Origin: Lumbricus terrestris
Lineage: Eukaryota; Annelida; Clitellata; Crassiclitellata; Lumbricidae
Assembly (NCBI GenBank): GCA_949752735.1
Contig: OX457037.1
Coordinates: 40,320,996 to 40,384,995 of the forward strand
Reading direction: 5' to 3'
DNA length: 64,000 nt
The notes under the pieces are model-generated. The model made no database searches. It was not told the origin of the DNA and saw nothing but the letters and a program-made list of their open reading frames with translations. The translations under genes were made by a program, and so were the position numbers. Shown here piece by piece: positions 35,027-48,321 of the stretch. Numbering within the stretch: the stretch's first letter is position 1; every line of letters starts with the position of its first letter.

Positions 35027-38000
35027 ATGGGTGGCAGGACGATGCTGCTTGCGGTCGGAATCTGCCTCCTGGTGGTTTTGCCAATCGAGGCGGAAAGGAT
35101 TTTGTTGCGTGACCACCATCGCTGGAATGTAGAGGAAGAAGCGGAAAATGCAGAGACTTTCCCGTTTCAAGACCCAACTCTACCGTGGAATCAGAGGGTC
35201 GACGACCTGGTTTCGAGGCTTAGCGTTGAGGAAATTGTACCTCAAACGAAGGCCGTGTACGGAGGACATACGCCAGTCATTGCTAGACTAAACATTAAGC
35301 CGTATATCTGGATAACTGAATGCCTGCACGGAGAAGTGCATACAAACGGAACTGCGTTTCCAATGGCTATTGGATTGGCCGCCTCTTTCAGGTAAGTCTC
35401 TAGCCGCCTAGTTCTAGCTATAGGATCGGCTACAAGATTCTTTAGTGGAAAGATCTTGGATCGGCTAGGTGTAGCATTGGCCAGGTCATTGGCAATATCA
35501 TTAGCTAGGTGCATAGCTAAGGCTAGATATGGCACTGACACGGTATAGCAATGGCTTTAGATATAACTGGTTAGGTATAGCATTGGCTAGTTATTAGCAC
35601 AAGCATTATAGCTACATAATTATGACAATGCATAGATTAGATTTAAACAAAATTCATTTGTTGTATGTCCAACATGAATGCCAGTTAGATCTCTGACTAC
35701 ACGTAGCCAAGTAATAATGTCATAGCCATAGGCCTATAGTTGAACCCATTAACTACAATAAAATGCATTGCTTTTACGTTGACGAGTTACGTAAAATACC
35801 GTATCGGACCATAGCATCATGGTTAGACTTTTTCAATTTATCTGTTTATTTTGCAGACTGGATCAGCTAATTCTAACACTAGGTTAAGATAGTTTCTTGT
35901 GAAAATATTTGCTTTTGAATCCTTATTCAGCTGTCTACTTTTGTCATTTTATCTTTTAGTCCTGGTCTGATTTACGATGTGGCCGAGGCCATTTCCTATG
36001 AAGTACGGGCCAATTGGAATGGAAATCGGAAGCAGGGAAAGTACAAGACGTATATAGGATTAAGCTGCTTGACTCCAGTCATCAACATTTTGAGACACCC
36101 TCTCTGGGGCCGGAATTCGGTAAACACTCTACTTTATTCGCTGTCTCTTTTACAGCTCATTAACATTTCGAGAATCAAGTGAAGCCATTTGCCTTTGTTT
36201 CTTGGAATTGTCACAAGTTCTAAAGTTTTAGCCTACCGGGTATGTTCAACCCTATTTCTTTATTCATAAATTGCAACGAATCCTGCAAGACTGAAGAATT
36301 CTAAGGCCTGTGGTTGCAGTTTAATCCTCTTCACGCCTATTCATTTTGTCTTGAGTTTTCAAACCACACTCTTGTTATCCTCCAGTATTTGACATGTAAT
36401 TCTCTTGATGTCTATCCACGTGAAGAAGGGTTTATATAGGGCAACGGTGGCACTCTTGCATAAAAAGCAGGTCGGCAGTAAATGCGTGATCGCTTCTCTC
36501 ATTAGTCTGCAGCAGCGTAGCCAGAAAATATTTCGGGGAAGTGTTTTCATTTAGGTTATTTACAGTGAATGATCTAGTGCCCAGAACCTCCTAAATATAC
36601 CCATTTTAGTCTCATTTTGCTTAGAGTTATGGATAATTACACAATTCGTTCGTCGTCTTTGTTTCCAGTTGAGTGACCTGCATTTGACTGCTGATGTGAT
36701 TTTCTCTTTTGTAGGAGACATACGGAGAGGATCCATACCTTGCCGGAAAACTTGTCCAGGGATTTGTTCGTGGTCTTCAAGGCAATCACACGCGCTACGT
36801 ACGAGCTAACGCAGGTTGCAAACATTTTGACGCGCACGGTGGACCGGAGAATATTCCGGTTCCAAGAGAGAGCTTCGATGCCAAGGTCTGGCAACAGAAT
36901 CAAAATCTTTCCTTTTCTTTTGTCGGTTATTTCAGCATTTTGTTTAGTAGACTTTTATATTTTTACAGTTTCTATTATGTATTGCATAATTACGTAATGC
37001 TCGAGCTTGGGTGGGTGGGGTCATTGAAAACGTTACGAGACGTTACGTGGGTGGGTGGGTAGAGGGAGCTGAACGTTACGTGACGCCTTTGCCAAAGTTA
37101 AGTTACCGGTATAACTGAATTTAAAATTGACATCGAATGACACTTTTGACATGATGTGATCGAAGCTTAAACTTCGTGACATTGATGTAGCCTGACTGCC
37201 TGAAACTTAACCAAAGCGGGTCCTATATACGAGGAAAATCCGGCAGTAAACATGTGGTTATTTGAAAATCACTTTGAATACCGGAGTGCAAATATTTCAA
37301 TTATGATAACGTTGTGCAGCTTGCTCACTGGGCTAAATGAAAAAATCATGTATTGGATTGTTTAAATGGGCCTACTGGAAAGAAACAGACAAATAGGCCT
37401 AGCCTTTAGAACCATACAACGCTTGTACCATAAAACGGACGTTTTTGGCTGTTTCTGGTAAACTTTTCAACAATTTAATTTGTCTTCAGTGAATAAGCAC
37501 ACACAGAATGCTAAAAAATATATTCAGGGTTGGCGTGAAACTTTTATGTGACTAATTTGAGTCAGCGGCTTGACCACGGAGAAAGCACAAGCGCCGTATA
37601 AATGTGTAAAAGAAAGAAATGTAACGTGGTCGACCAGTTCAATGGAATAGGATAAGGGGAGTGTGATTAGCTATTGTCAGCATGTTAGTGGATAGGTTTT
37701 TGTAGTAAAAATTACGCATTTATTATTGGAGGGAAAGACGGCAATTAAGTCGACGGCAGCACTGCCCCACTTGCAGAAGATGTTGAAGCTCCAGCTTTTT
37801 AAACTTATAGAAGAAACAAATTTTTTCTGGGCAAAGACTTCTAATTGTTGGGAGAAGAAACTTTCAGCTAATGCCCCTGAAAATAGTCCTAGGTTCTTTA
37901 AAATTAAGAAGCATGTCGATAATGAAGATGCTCGAACTTGGTTTAATTTGAGGCAAGTTCGAAGAAGCAAAACTGAAATTACTTCTATGCAAGAACTGAA

Positions 38001-41000
38001 TTGAGAACTGAAATTATAACAACTGAAATTGAAGTATAACTGAAATTTTTTGAAGATCTGTAATTGAACTAGAACTTAAATTGAGAACGTTCGAACTGAA
38101 AGAGAAGGAAAACGAAAATTATTTACTGAAGTAAAATGTCACTGTGGCAGACTGTCCATTAAACAGCACAACACCTCACCATGCTCAAACTTACATTCCA
38201 CACGCACCTTGACCAAAGGCCATTCCAAAACAATTCCACTGATACCTTTCAACAAACACCATTCACCAGTATCAACCCATTCATTCGACTGCAAACACTC
38301 CTTACGTACCAAACTTTGTAACGCCCCAGAATCATGCAACCATACAACATATCTCTTTTCCTCTCGATCATTCAACACACACCCATGCACACAAAAATGG
38401 TGCTTACAATTTATCCACTGCTTTGACTGGATTAACAAACCAACGCTCAACCACAGGCACCGATGCATTATGGGCTAAACCAACAGGCTTAGGACCCCTC
38501 CAATTTTCTTTTCACTGGCGGAGCGCCAGTTGCAATATGTCGCATGTGCTCTTAGAATGTCTGTCAACATGACAATAACTGCATGGCATGTGTATCCTAT
38601 TCTTCTGAATATTTGCAGGTGGCGATGAGAGACTGGAGAATGACGTTCCTTCCTCAATTCAAAATGTGTGTTGAGGCTGGCACATACAACATGATGTGCA
38701 GTTATAACAGGTAGCTATTTGTATACATCAGACGTGTAGGCCCACAAACAAAAACGATACATTTTAAATGGATAAATGAGTTACACTGTAATGAAGCATG
38801 CAGAGCCAATTTGTTGCATTCATTGGTGGGCCTACATAGTACATAGGCTACGTGTACGACAGTACGAATTTAATGCATGCCAGATGACTGAGTTTCATTG
38901 CGCACCTTAAATTACTATTTTATCTGATTATCAGGTAGGTCCACCTACTTTACGCTCAGGTACCTTTTCTTACGTTCGTGTTTGCGCTGGTTTGGCATTG
39001 TCTCCTTGGCTATGCTCTGGTCTATTGATGTGACCTCTGCTGAACAGTATCTGTCGCCCTAGCTTGCAGAGCCCTTCGCTATGCCTCTAGCGGGGAGATG
39101 TTGGTCTTTTTCATGTTGGAACCTCAACCTGTCAGCATCGTGCTTTCTCAGTTGTAGGTCCTTCTGTCTGGGATAGTCTCCTTGCTTGTTGGGGATGAGC
39201 ATGTTAACCTGGGTTGACTCATCAGGGTTTTACAAGCTCCTAAAAACCTTTTCATATCACCGTGGTGTGACTGGGAGCGCTTCTGAGGTGGCTTCTTGAA
39301 GGGCGCTTTGTAATACAGGTGAATGAATGAATGTTGCAGACCTATCGTAGCCTATATGAGCATATATCTCGCATCGTGGAAACCTTACAAAAGCACTATT
39401 TCCAATCATCCTAAATTTTCTGAATCACTATCACCGATGCTTGCATAAATTATCAGCAGCAACTGTAAAATAACCATTCGAATATGTTTTTGAGAGATCA
39501 CTGCAATACTGTTATTAGTTATCGGTCTCGTGGCCTTGTGTATTGAAACTATTTCTAGCATCAACGGTGTGCCAGCCTGTGCCAATCAGCAGCTGCTGAC
39601 AAACATTACTCGTTACGAATGGGGCTTCAAGGGATTCATTGTCAGTGATGCTGGTGCCATTTCTAACATCATCAGAGCTCACAAGTACCTCAAGACCCCA
39701 GAAGAAACGGTAGCTGCCACCATCAAAGCCGGATGCAACCTTGAACTGGGCAGCAACATCTATGATGCGACGTTGAGCGCAATGAAGGCAGGTCTTCTGA
39801 CCGAGAAACAGATCCGAGACAACGTTTGGCCTCTGATGTACACACGTATGCGTTTGGGTGAATTTGACCCAGAGGATATGAATCCATACAACGCCATCAA
39901 TATGTCGTATGTACAGAGCGCCGCTCATCGTGAACTTGCGTTGCAGGCCGCAATGAAATCGTTTGTTCTGCTGAAGAATGACGGAAACCTTCTGCCACTC
40001 AAGAAAACCTTTAACAAACTGGCTGTAAGTTTTTCAATATAGCCTGTGGTCCAAACTATTTTCGGTTTCTCATTCTCTGTTTCTTCCTCTCTCTCATCTC
40101 TTTTTCCTTCCATCCTTCTCCTTTTTTAATTATTCACTTACATACACGTTAAGAATTGATATATGGTTGGCCTATGGTTTAGACCTTGTCCGGATGTAAC
40201 TTAAGTAAGTGTCTTTAAATAGCATCTTTCTGAGACTCTTTTGTAACCTTTCCTAAGTTTGACTGGTGATTCCTGCTGGTGATGAGCCTGTGTAGCATTG
40301 TTACTCTGCTTACTCATCATATAGGTCTAGGTAAAATAGACAAAATTAACAAGTCAAAATCAACAAGGGGCCGTCCATAAAGTACGTCACGCTCCAGTGG
40401 GGGGAGGGGGTGTAAGAAAGTGTGACAGTTTGTGACAGGGGGAGGGGTCAGCCCATGTGTGACGTCATTCATTTATTTTTTAAATTCTTTATTATATTTT
40501 TTGTTCTTAGTACCTAAAATCCGACCCGGCCCGGCCAGGCGTGTCTAAAACCCGACCTTGCGGGATAAAAGTTGATTTCCCGTCACTATCAAAGCGTTTA
40601 GGGACACACGTCACTATCAGAGGGATTAGAGATAGTATCCTATGGTTTAGAGGGTTAGGTAAATGGTTATGTTTTTAAAAAAATTGTTCGAAAGTGTGAC
40701 GTACTTTAGGGGGGGTCCGAGATTTGTGACAGTTTGTGACAGGGGGCAGGGGGGGTCAAAAATAGCGTGACGTACTTCATGGACGGCCCCCAATCTAAGT
40801 TGGACCATTTAAGAACAACACCAAAAATGTTGATCTATTATCCATTTATTGCAACGCAATGTGTTCCTCTTTCGGCAACAGGTTGTTGGCCCTTACGCAA
40901 CCGAGTACGAAGAGATCTACGGTGACTATGCTCCTATGGTTTCCAGGGAGTTCACGACAACCGTGGCTGAAGGTCTTGCCAAACTGGCGGTGACAGTAGA

Positions 41001-44000
41001 CGCTGTTTCTGGCTGTGGTGACGTGAAATGTCAAACATATTTGGACAAAGAGGTAAAGACGGCAGTCAGTGGAGCAGACCTGGTTGTTGTTGCACTTGGC
41101 CTCGGGCGACTACTGGAGTCTGAGGCGAACGATAGGGCTAGTTTGGACTTTCCTGGTCGACAGTTTGAAGTACTTTTAGATGCCGTCAGAGTTGGTAAGT
41201 GGGACTTGCGCGTGTTTGTAGCATGTCTAAACTGTACAATGTGTACATGCCTTAAAATGGAATCACATTTTGGTATTTAAGCTCTGGCATGTGTGTGAGA
41301 GCATGGCTATTGTTTCGCTCTTTTTTATGATGTAGCCAACAAGGTAGCTGATCAACAATTTTTAGCAGGGATTTTAGGCCTATTAACCTGTATAACATGC
41401 CCTACTCGATATACGTACATACCGGGTGGGACAAAAAGGAACCCATAAGTTTTTTGCTAATGTTTTGGCCAGAAGTAAGGTTTTTAAATCACGTTTTATA
41501 TGATTAAAGGTAATTCGTATTTGTGTAAAAGAGCCAAATCTTGAATAGGAATTTCAGGTCTGAATTAACCTGTATCGAATGACAGCTTCGATATATGCAT
41601 AATGCATGGACGGATCCGTGGGGAGCCAATCCGGCCATTCAGAGATTTGCATAGTACATGGCCGCCATCCCCCTTTAGGCTTGAAGAAGCTTTCAAACAA
41701 TGCGGGAACAAGAAGGTGAGAGAAAAAGTAGCATATATATGACTGAAAAGTCATCAGATTTCAAATAACCGGAGCACTGGTTTTGGGAGGAAGACTAAAA
41801 AAGATCATCAGATTTTTCAGCGGAAGGTAAAAAAAAATTTTAGACCCAAGACCAAACATTTTTTACCCCCTTGCAAAATTTATGCATCTGCACCTGATAT
41901 GATGTATATACAATCATGAACAGCAATGGACCTTTGTGGGAGAAAACCACTTGCAGAAATATGTGCCTTTTTGAAACTTCTGTTGAGAGCTAAGTTTGTA
42001 TTTTATTTATTTATTGAAGACACAAGGTACTTAAACAGTTAAGACTGTCACACGATTTGTTTAATACTATATATCGCATTTTAAAAATTAAGCAACTGTT
42101 TTATGCATGCAGCAAACGGCAAGCCGGTGATTCTTCTGTTGCTCAATGGTGGTCCTCTCGACATCACATGGGCCAAGTTTAATCCTAAGGTTTCTGCCAT
42201 TGTGGAATGCTTTTATCCGGCACAGTCGACGGGTGAAGCCATCTACAAGACGCTGACAGCATCGGGTGGTATCAACTCTGTCCCAGCTGGCAGGCTACCT
42301 GCCACTTGGCCAAGTTACCTAAAACAGGTGTTGTTAAACAAATTTCTGTACCTTTATAAAGATAAACATTTTATTCTACTTGATGAAATGTCAAGCCAAA
42401 AATCTTACCAGCCTTATGGGAAAAGGCAAGGCATTTAATTAAGCCGTGCAATTACTGTGTTTGAGAGGTAGGCTACTTCAGCAGAGTAGACTAATTCAAT
42501 CCGGCATGACGCCTAACTTAATGGTTGGTTACATAATGGTGGCTGTCTGTTTTTATCAGTTTACTAGCTGTACCCGGCCACGCGTTGCTGTGGCTGAAAA
42601 GACCCTTCCTCCCTCCCTCCCTCCCTACCTCCTTCCGCTGCCTCCCTCTGTCCCTCCCTACCTCCCCTCCCCTCCCTCCTGTTTCCTCCATCCCTGCCCT
42701 CGCTCCCCTTCCTCCCTCCCCTCCCTCTTCCTCCCGCACCCTCCCTTACTCACCTCTGTCTTCCTTTTCTTTGTCCCTCCGTCAGTCCGTTGTCGGTCCG
42801 TCCGTCCGTCCGCAAAACTTTCCTAGATCCTTGATATATTGCGCTTTTTCGAAAAAAAAGCATATTATAAACCCTGGCGATCGAATTCGAAAGGAACGTT
42901 GTGTGAAAATTTGAAAGCAATCGAGATCCTTGATTTCGTTCAAACCAACAGTTGGATAAATATATGCGCTATAAAAATGGCTATAAAAGGAAGCACGCAT
43001 GTGCGCTATAAATAGACGGTCGTATTCGAAAGCAACATTGGGTGAGATTTGAAATCGACATCGCTCGAATAGATCGCATAGTTGTGTTTTTTGGGTCGTA
43101 AAGATTGCGCTTTTCCCAAAAAGACATAAAAATCCCAGAGATGTTCGAATGGAACGGTTTGCGAAAATTTTGAAAGCAATCGGTTCAGAACTCTCCGAAA
43201 TCCGAGGTAACAAACTGTAACTTTTTACATTTTTATTTATATAGATGCTGCCATGAGAATGTTATAACCAAAGATAGACCTAACCGCAATGATAATTTTT
43301 ATACATTCCTCTGGAAGGTATATTATTGCTTCTGGTAGGCCTATACGACGTATACGTCCTTTGTTGAACTCCTGTGCGGAACATGCCCATTAATTGGACT
43401 CTACCTGCATTGATAGTATCTGTTACTGAGTTTCTTCTTTTGCCTAATACTTTAATCAAAACTTCCAGAATTGTCTGTTACCAGACTTCAAAGTGTACCT
43501 CTGAGCTATTTTATGGAACGATGGATGTAGTAGAAAACTTCAGTTCTACTGTATCTTACTTTGACTAATAGAATTAAGGTGTCACTTTATTGGATCTCAT
43601 TGCAGCACTCTCTCTGGCCTTTATATGACCTGCTTGCGAAACGATTTTCAGCATAACCATCACTGAGTAAACAATTGCATAATAATTAATGAACACTCAA
43701 AAGCAAGAACAAGAGCACCAAGAATCCCGGATTAATGGTTAAAAATTAACTAACGGTCTCATTAAATTCTTCATTGAGCACTGCAAGTTTGCATTGTTTT
43801 CTAGGAGATGTTTTGCTAGTTTCCTTATTTACGCTTAGAGGTCAAACGTGCAGACTATATGTATTATATATGCAGACTATATCTTTGCTTCCGTGCCCTA
43901 ACTAACGAAGGAAATGGTTATACTGTTAATTTTGCTCAGGTCCCAGAAATAACTAATTACGACATGGCAGGACATACGTACAGATATTACGATGGAGAGC

Positions 44001-45400
44001 CGCTGTATCCATTCGGCTACGGTCTGTCCTACACGCAATTCCTCTACACATCAGTGACGATGTCAACAGAAACTATCTCTGGAGGACAGAACATCACAGC
44101 GACCATTGGTGTTCTAAACACCGGAACGTTCGACGCTGATGAAGTAAGTGATCACATGCGCATCTGAATATTTTGTTTGTTTAGCTAAACTGCTAGGACC
44201 TCAAATGCATTATTGCTCAATACCTTACAATTAAATTTTGTATTAAAGCATTTATTCACTTTGCAGTCCATTGATCAGAATCCGATTGCTAGGACGCCAA
44301 GATGGATTCGGGCAAAGACCGTTGAAATCAGTGCTTCAAGTGTAAAAATGAGCGCTTGGACACTCATTACCTTTTCAGGCTGTGCTGGCCTAATTAATTG
44401 CAGAACGCCATTCAGATTTGACAATGAGTGCTTGGACGTTGTCCTTAAACACCCAGTCACACAATAGCCCTGAAGTCTAATATACAGACAAACGGCTGTA
44501 AAGTAGCGTAAGGACCACTATGTCTCAATCCAGATCATTTGCCTACATTGACCCCTCTTTGTTGAATGGAATTCCCCATCAGTTTGCTCTGTCATTCTCT
44601 CTGGGTTTCTTTCATCATCTTTCTCTCGCTCAAAACCTGCCTTTTCTATCTGGGTTTGTTTGTTTTATTTGTATGTGCACTTGTTATAGCGCCCCTTCAA
44701 GCACGCTACTCAGAGGTGCTCCCAACTGCAGAGCGGACACTGCATCGGAGTTTCACGCCGAAGCGGTGAGCAATTGCGAGTGAAGGACTTGCCCAAGGTC
44801 CCGACGCAGCGACTTGAGGTGGATTCGAGCCTCGAACCTTCCTGCTTCAAGGCAACGGCGCCACCACTACACCACCGCGTACATGTGAATAAAAAATAAA
44901 GTGACACTATAATTCTATTAGCGCATTATAAGTGGTTTGATACAATGCAGATACAATACAATAAAGGATAATGTGTTATAAAAATGTGTTACAGGTGATT
45001 CAGGTCTACGTCTCGTGGCCAAGCACTGATCTTAAAGTTCCCAAGCTCCAGCTGGTTGCCTTTTCTCGCGAGACAATAAAGGCTGGGGAGCACAAGCTGT
45101 TTAACCTGGCTATCACACCAGAAAGAATTGCCATTTGGGGAGACAAGGGGTGGACATACGTTAAAGGTAAATTTTTGCTTTTCTGTAGCATACATGAACT
45201 ATGACAAGAAAGTATTATTCACATACAGCATTGTTTTAAGACTGCCATTTAAATTTCTACGTGGAAACTCATCGCATAGACTGTATGAAGGAAATGCAAG
45301 AATCGAATGATGGTTTTCTATGTTTCAGTGAACTAATCAATGACTTTGGAAGTTTCTGCCATCCGCATGTGTTTTTATCATTACATGTATTTAACTATGT

Positions 45401-45432
<32 letters not shown>

Positions 45433-45892
45433 ATTTTTATAGTAGCGCAGCCAACACTGAAGGAAAGTGTGCTGTGAGTTGAAAGTATGTACCCGTAGGT
45501 CCATACAATATGTATGTAGGTTGGCTCTTTGCGTAGGACAACATATGCATTAAGCATGCATTGCATGCATGTATGCCATTGTATGTTTGTATGATGTGTG
45601 TTTAAAATAAAGGAGTGAAAGGATGACAGCAATTGAACAGCCAAACCGCATCTTGCTATCTTTAGCCTACACCAACTGCAACTGTTTGAAACCAGTCTCC
45701 AGTGAAATGCCACAGTTTTTCTACCCATCTAGTGAGCCATATAAGTAAGCTTAGTTGATTGGCTTTAGAATTTCTGAATTTTTATGGCTTTATGTTTCAG
45801 GAGCAATGAAGGTGTATGTTGGTGGTCAGCAGCCTAACCAGATGACTCACGTTTCTTCAAATATCCTTGAAACTTCCTTCGTGGTTGCATGA
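35027..45892 (+). CDS. GH3 beta-xylosidase/beta-glucosidase-like enzyme, copy C (complete, secreted)
   Basis: A complete 749-residue family 3 glycoside hydrolase. Exons: 35027-35391, 35960-36119, 36715-36885, 38619-38710, 39559-40024, 40882-41194, 42113-42327, 43940-44143, 44995-45166, 45801-45892 (TGA); all GT-AG and in phase. The start gives a signal peptide (MLLAVGICLLVVLPIEA core), so the enzyme is likely secreted or lysosomal. Domains: TIM barrel (about residues 35-330) with WGRNSETYGEDPYLAG, the KHFDAHGG lysine-histidine pair and nucleophile Asp293 in GFIVSDAGA; alpha/beta sandwich (about 410-600) with ESEANDR (Glu497 or Glu499 as acid/base candidates); fibronectin-III-like domain (about 665-749). 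Length is close to the 750-800 usual for plant-type beta-xylosidases. Introns carry copy-specific insertions (40367, 42564, 44655). Exact sugar specificity cannot be read from sequence. Confidence 0.95.
37726..38004 (+). other. Open frame in GH3 copy C intron, doubtful
   Basis: A 92-codon frame (KHVDNEDARTWFNLRQVRRS near its end) is present. The copy A counterpart (about 900-1160) is disrupted, and the sequence downstream turns into ACTGAAATTGAAG-type repeats. Probably non-coding repeat sequence shared by the duplication. Confidence 0.2.
38139..38610 (-). pseudogene. Unidentified coding-like fragment in GH3 copy C intron
   Basis: An uninterrupted minus-strand stretch of 109 codons (38139-38468) contains VVWLHDSGALQSLVRKECL and EWCLLKGISGIVLEWPL. 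A related piece upstream in another frame (38475-38610) contains CHAVIVMLTDILRAHATYC. The composition is protein-like, yet there is no clear start, and the copy A equivalent (2896-3260) is frameshifted. I do not recognise the family. A retroposed or captured gene fragment is the simplest reading. Confidence 0.4.
40367..40790 (+). mobile_element. GGGGCCGTCCATAAAGTACG MITE, copy 1
   Basis: A 424-bp element with inverted termini GGGGCCGTCCAT and ATGGACGGCCCC followed inward by AAAGTACGTCACGC and its complement. It is flanked by CAA on both sides (40364-40366, 40791-40793). Copy A has the exact empty site ATCAACAATCT near 5470, so the target duplication is 3 bp. It lies in the intron before exon 40882-41194. 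A second copy is inverted at 57432-57854. Confidence 0.93.
42564..43245 (+). mobile_element. Unclassified interspersed repeat, only in GH3 copy C
   Basis: The intron of copy A (about 8030) reads straight through this point, so about 680 bp were inserted in C or lost from A. The insert begins CTAGCTGTACCCGGCCACGC, a sequence type common at the 5' end of interspersed repeats, and ends in an ATTTATATAGAT tail, suggesting a retroposon. It contains a CCTCCCTCCC-type pyrimidine tract (42601-42795). No coding region is recognised. Confidence 0.6.
42601..42795 (+). repeat. Pyrimidine-rich (CCTCC)n tract
   Basis: Almost pure C/T over nearly 200 bases, ending in TCCGTCCGTCCGTCCG. Open frames here (Pro/Ser/Leu-rich) reflect composition only. 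Confidence 0.9.
44655..44886 (-). mobile_element. tRNA-derived SINE, inverted, in GH3 copy C intron
   Basis: Minus-strand copy of the SINE at 19126-19372. On that strand it has a GCGGTGGTGTAGTGGTGGCG head, GGTTCGAGGCTCGAATCCAC around the B box, and the GCGCTATAACAAGTGCACAT tail. The corresponding copy A intron lacks it. Confidence 0.8.
45401..45432. repeat. (GAT)n microsatellite, about 11 units
   Basis: The short allele-like counterpart of the 37-unit run in copy A, at the same place in the last intron. Confidence 0.95.
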
Positions 45893-47717
45893 GTGAGCAG
45901 TGAGCATACATATATGCCATTGGCAAGACAACATAGACAAGTGTCTCAAACATTCATAGGCCCTATATCCAGCATATCGATTTTGTATTCGTTAATATGA
46001 CACTGATTATTAATCCCTAAATGAAATCAATGACCTTGCTCTGTGCTGATGAACAGAACTTACAGTTCTGACGTGTTTTCTACTTTTATTATTTCCAACT
46101 ATATTATATTCCTATTTTTGTAATCGAGACCTTAGGAACGCAATGATCTCATAGTTAGCACTTTTAAAATGTTTTCACTGCAGGGCTGTCTGTTAACTCT
46201 AATAGTTGTAAGTACTTTAAAAATGACTATAATAATAATTATTATCATCATAATTAGATTCTTGTGTCAGACTTGATTCTGTTTGCATATTGATGGGCGT
46301 CCTTTAAGAAATATTGCTTTGTATAGAACTGTAAAATAATTCAAGTTAAAAGATGAATTTGTTCTTAGTCACCATAGCAAATTATTAATTATTCCGTCTA
46401 GAGCCGTCATCCATTCCAACTCTTGTGAAATATAGGTCTAATTGAATGTTGTTATTGTTTTTTTTAACTCTGATTTGTCAAGTAGCAAAATCGATGCTAT
46501 CAAAATCGATGATCGCATCAAAGCTTCTGTTCTAGTAATGAGAAATGAACAATTTGAGGGGTAATTTGAAATGGAACATTATACTTAGACTTTGGTCAGT
46601 AATTGTGGAACGCAGAAGTACTGTGGGCATGTCATATTTTCTGTCAATTATACAACAACGAAACTCGTTTATCATTTTTAATGAGACACGTCACGTTTGC
46701 AATCGTATCAGATTTTTCATCATCATTATGAATGATTATTGTCTTGAGAAAGTAAGTGAGACAAGGAGCCCATAAATAAGTAAATCGCAGAGTGAAAGCA
46801 ACGTTGGCACTTGTGGTGCTGAGTGTATTTCCACACATTATTCTGATGCCACTTGTTGACCGATGACATCATTCCAGATACGGTGCTGGTGATGTTTCTA
46901 AAATGTAAACAGACCTTTGACGTTAGATCCAATGTGTTATTAAGCCTAATTGTTATTATTTTGCAGGGTAAAAATTGTTTTGAAGGCATACCAGTATTTT
47001 GCATTAAAACTATCAAGCTTAATTGATATGTCAACAGAAGACTAAAATGTCCAACTATTATTGCTACGATATTACACAAAAATATTTTAATCTACACATG
47101 AAGACTCGGTGTGCAAGTTAGATTGAAGTGTTGTGAATGGCAATTGCTAATCACAAGTTTTAGCAGAATTGTAAAATTGTTTAAGTCATCAAATTGTAGT
47201 ACTTCTGTAGACCTTCTTATGTCCAATGAAGGATGGTTGTGCATCCTCGCTATTGTTAAAAAGTCCTAATATCAGTTAGGGTCTCTGAAACTTTTAAATA
47301 TAATGTACGTATGCAGAATGTGAATCTTCGAAAAAATTTAAGTGCCCACAGCATGCTATATCGCACCAAATCTGCAATAGCCAAACTGAGCTGTTTGTTC
47401 AGGTTCCAGGCCAAAACCTGGGAAGGTCAAGACGAGGAGACAGCATGATGCTACAAGTGGTTATGGTGGTGGGATCTGAATAGAATCGAGATAGGATAGC
47501 TTGAAGAGTTTTTAATACCAGCAGGAAAATGTATGCAAAATCTGACTATAGCATCAGTTGGAATTGTACCATTAGCTTTTTTGCCCTGTAGATTTTAATA
47601 TTTTCACAGTGAGAGAAACAAGTCCTATTCGAAATGTGGAATCTAGTCACGAGAGTTGAGTAGATCTATCGTAGGTCTTTATCCGGCATTAAATCTTGCA
47701 AGCCCCAACTACTTGCC
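45893..47717. other. 3' flank of GH3 copy C; no gene seen
   Basis: 45893 to about 47010 is homologous to the flank of copy A (10589-11700). From 47010 to 47717 the sequence is unique and I see no coding region. An ATTAAA at about 47591-47598 on the minus strand could serve as poly(A) signal for the peptide gene that ends at 47718. Confidence 0.5.
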
Positions 47718-48259
47718 TTAATATCCATATCCGTGGTGGTATCCAAAGTAGTGTCCAGTGCCTGGGACACCATTCCATCTGGCTGTTCCAGTTCCAGAGC
47801 CGTAATGTTCAGCAACATTGTTCACATGGACCTGTCGCAGGTCGTTGCGGTAAACGGCAGCGATGCCATTATGACTGAAGAAACAAATGATAAAATTGGT
47901 CTTAATTGATTTTAAGGCAAGTGCTGTGTCCAACTATATATACATACAGGCATACCTACATGCATGCATTCCTATATTCAAACATACATAAATACATAGG
48001 CCTACATGCACAGTTGCACACATAATAAGCATACATACCTGCATGCAGCATACACATGCATAGAACCAAGGATAGGGATCATAGGGGCCTACTTAATATA
48101 AATTATAGGTGTGCATGATATGCATCCATACATTCTAATTATTATTATATAGCCATTTCACTTTGTACATAAAAACATAAGCGCAATGAGTTTATAACTA
48201 CAGGCAGGCTGAGACAGCACTTGTATGACAATTGACAATCATTATTCATTCATTCAATG

Positions 48260-48321
<62 letters not shown>

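Noticed and set aside
42446..42914. Pro/Ser/Leu-rich open frames
   Set aside because: They arise from the CCTCC pyrimidine tract inside a repeat inserted in a GH3 intron.
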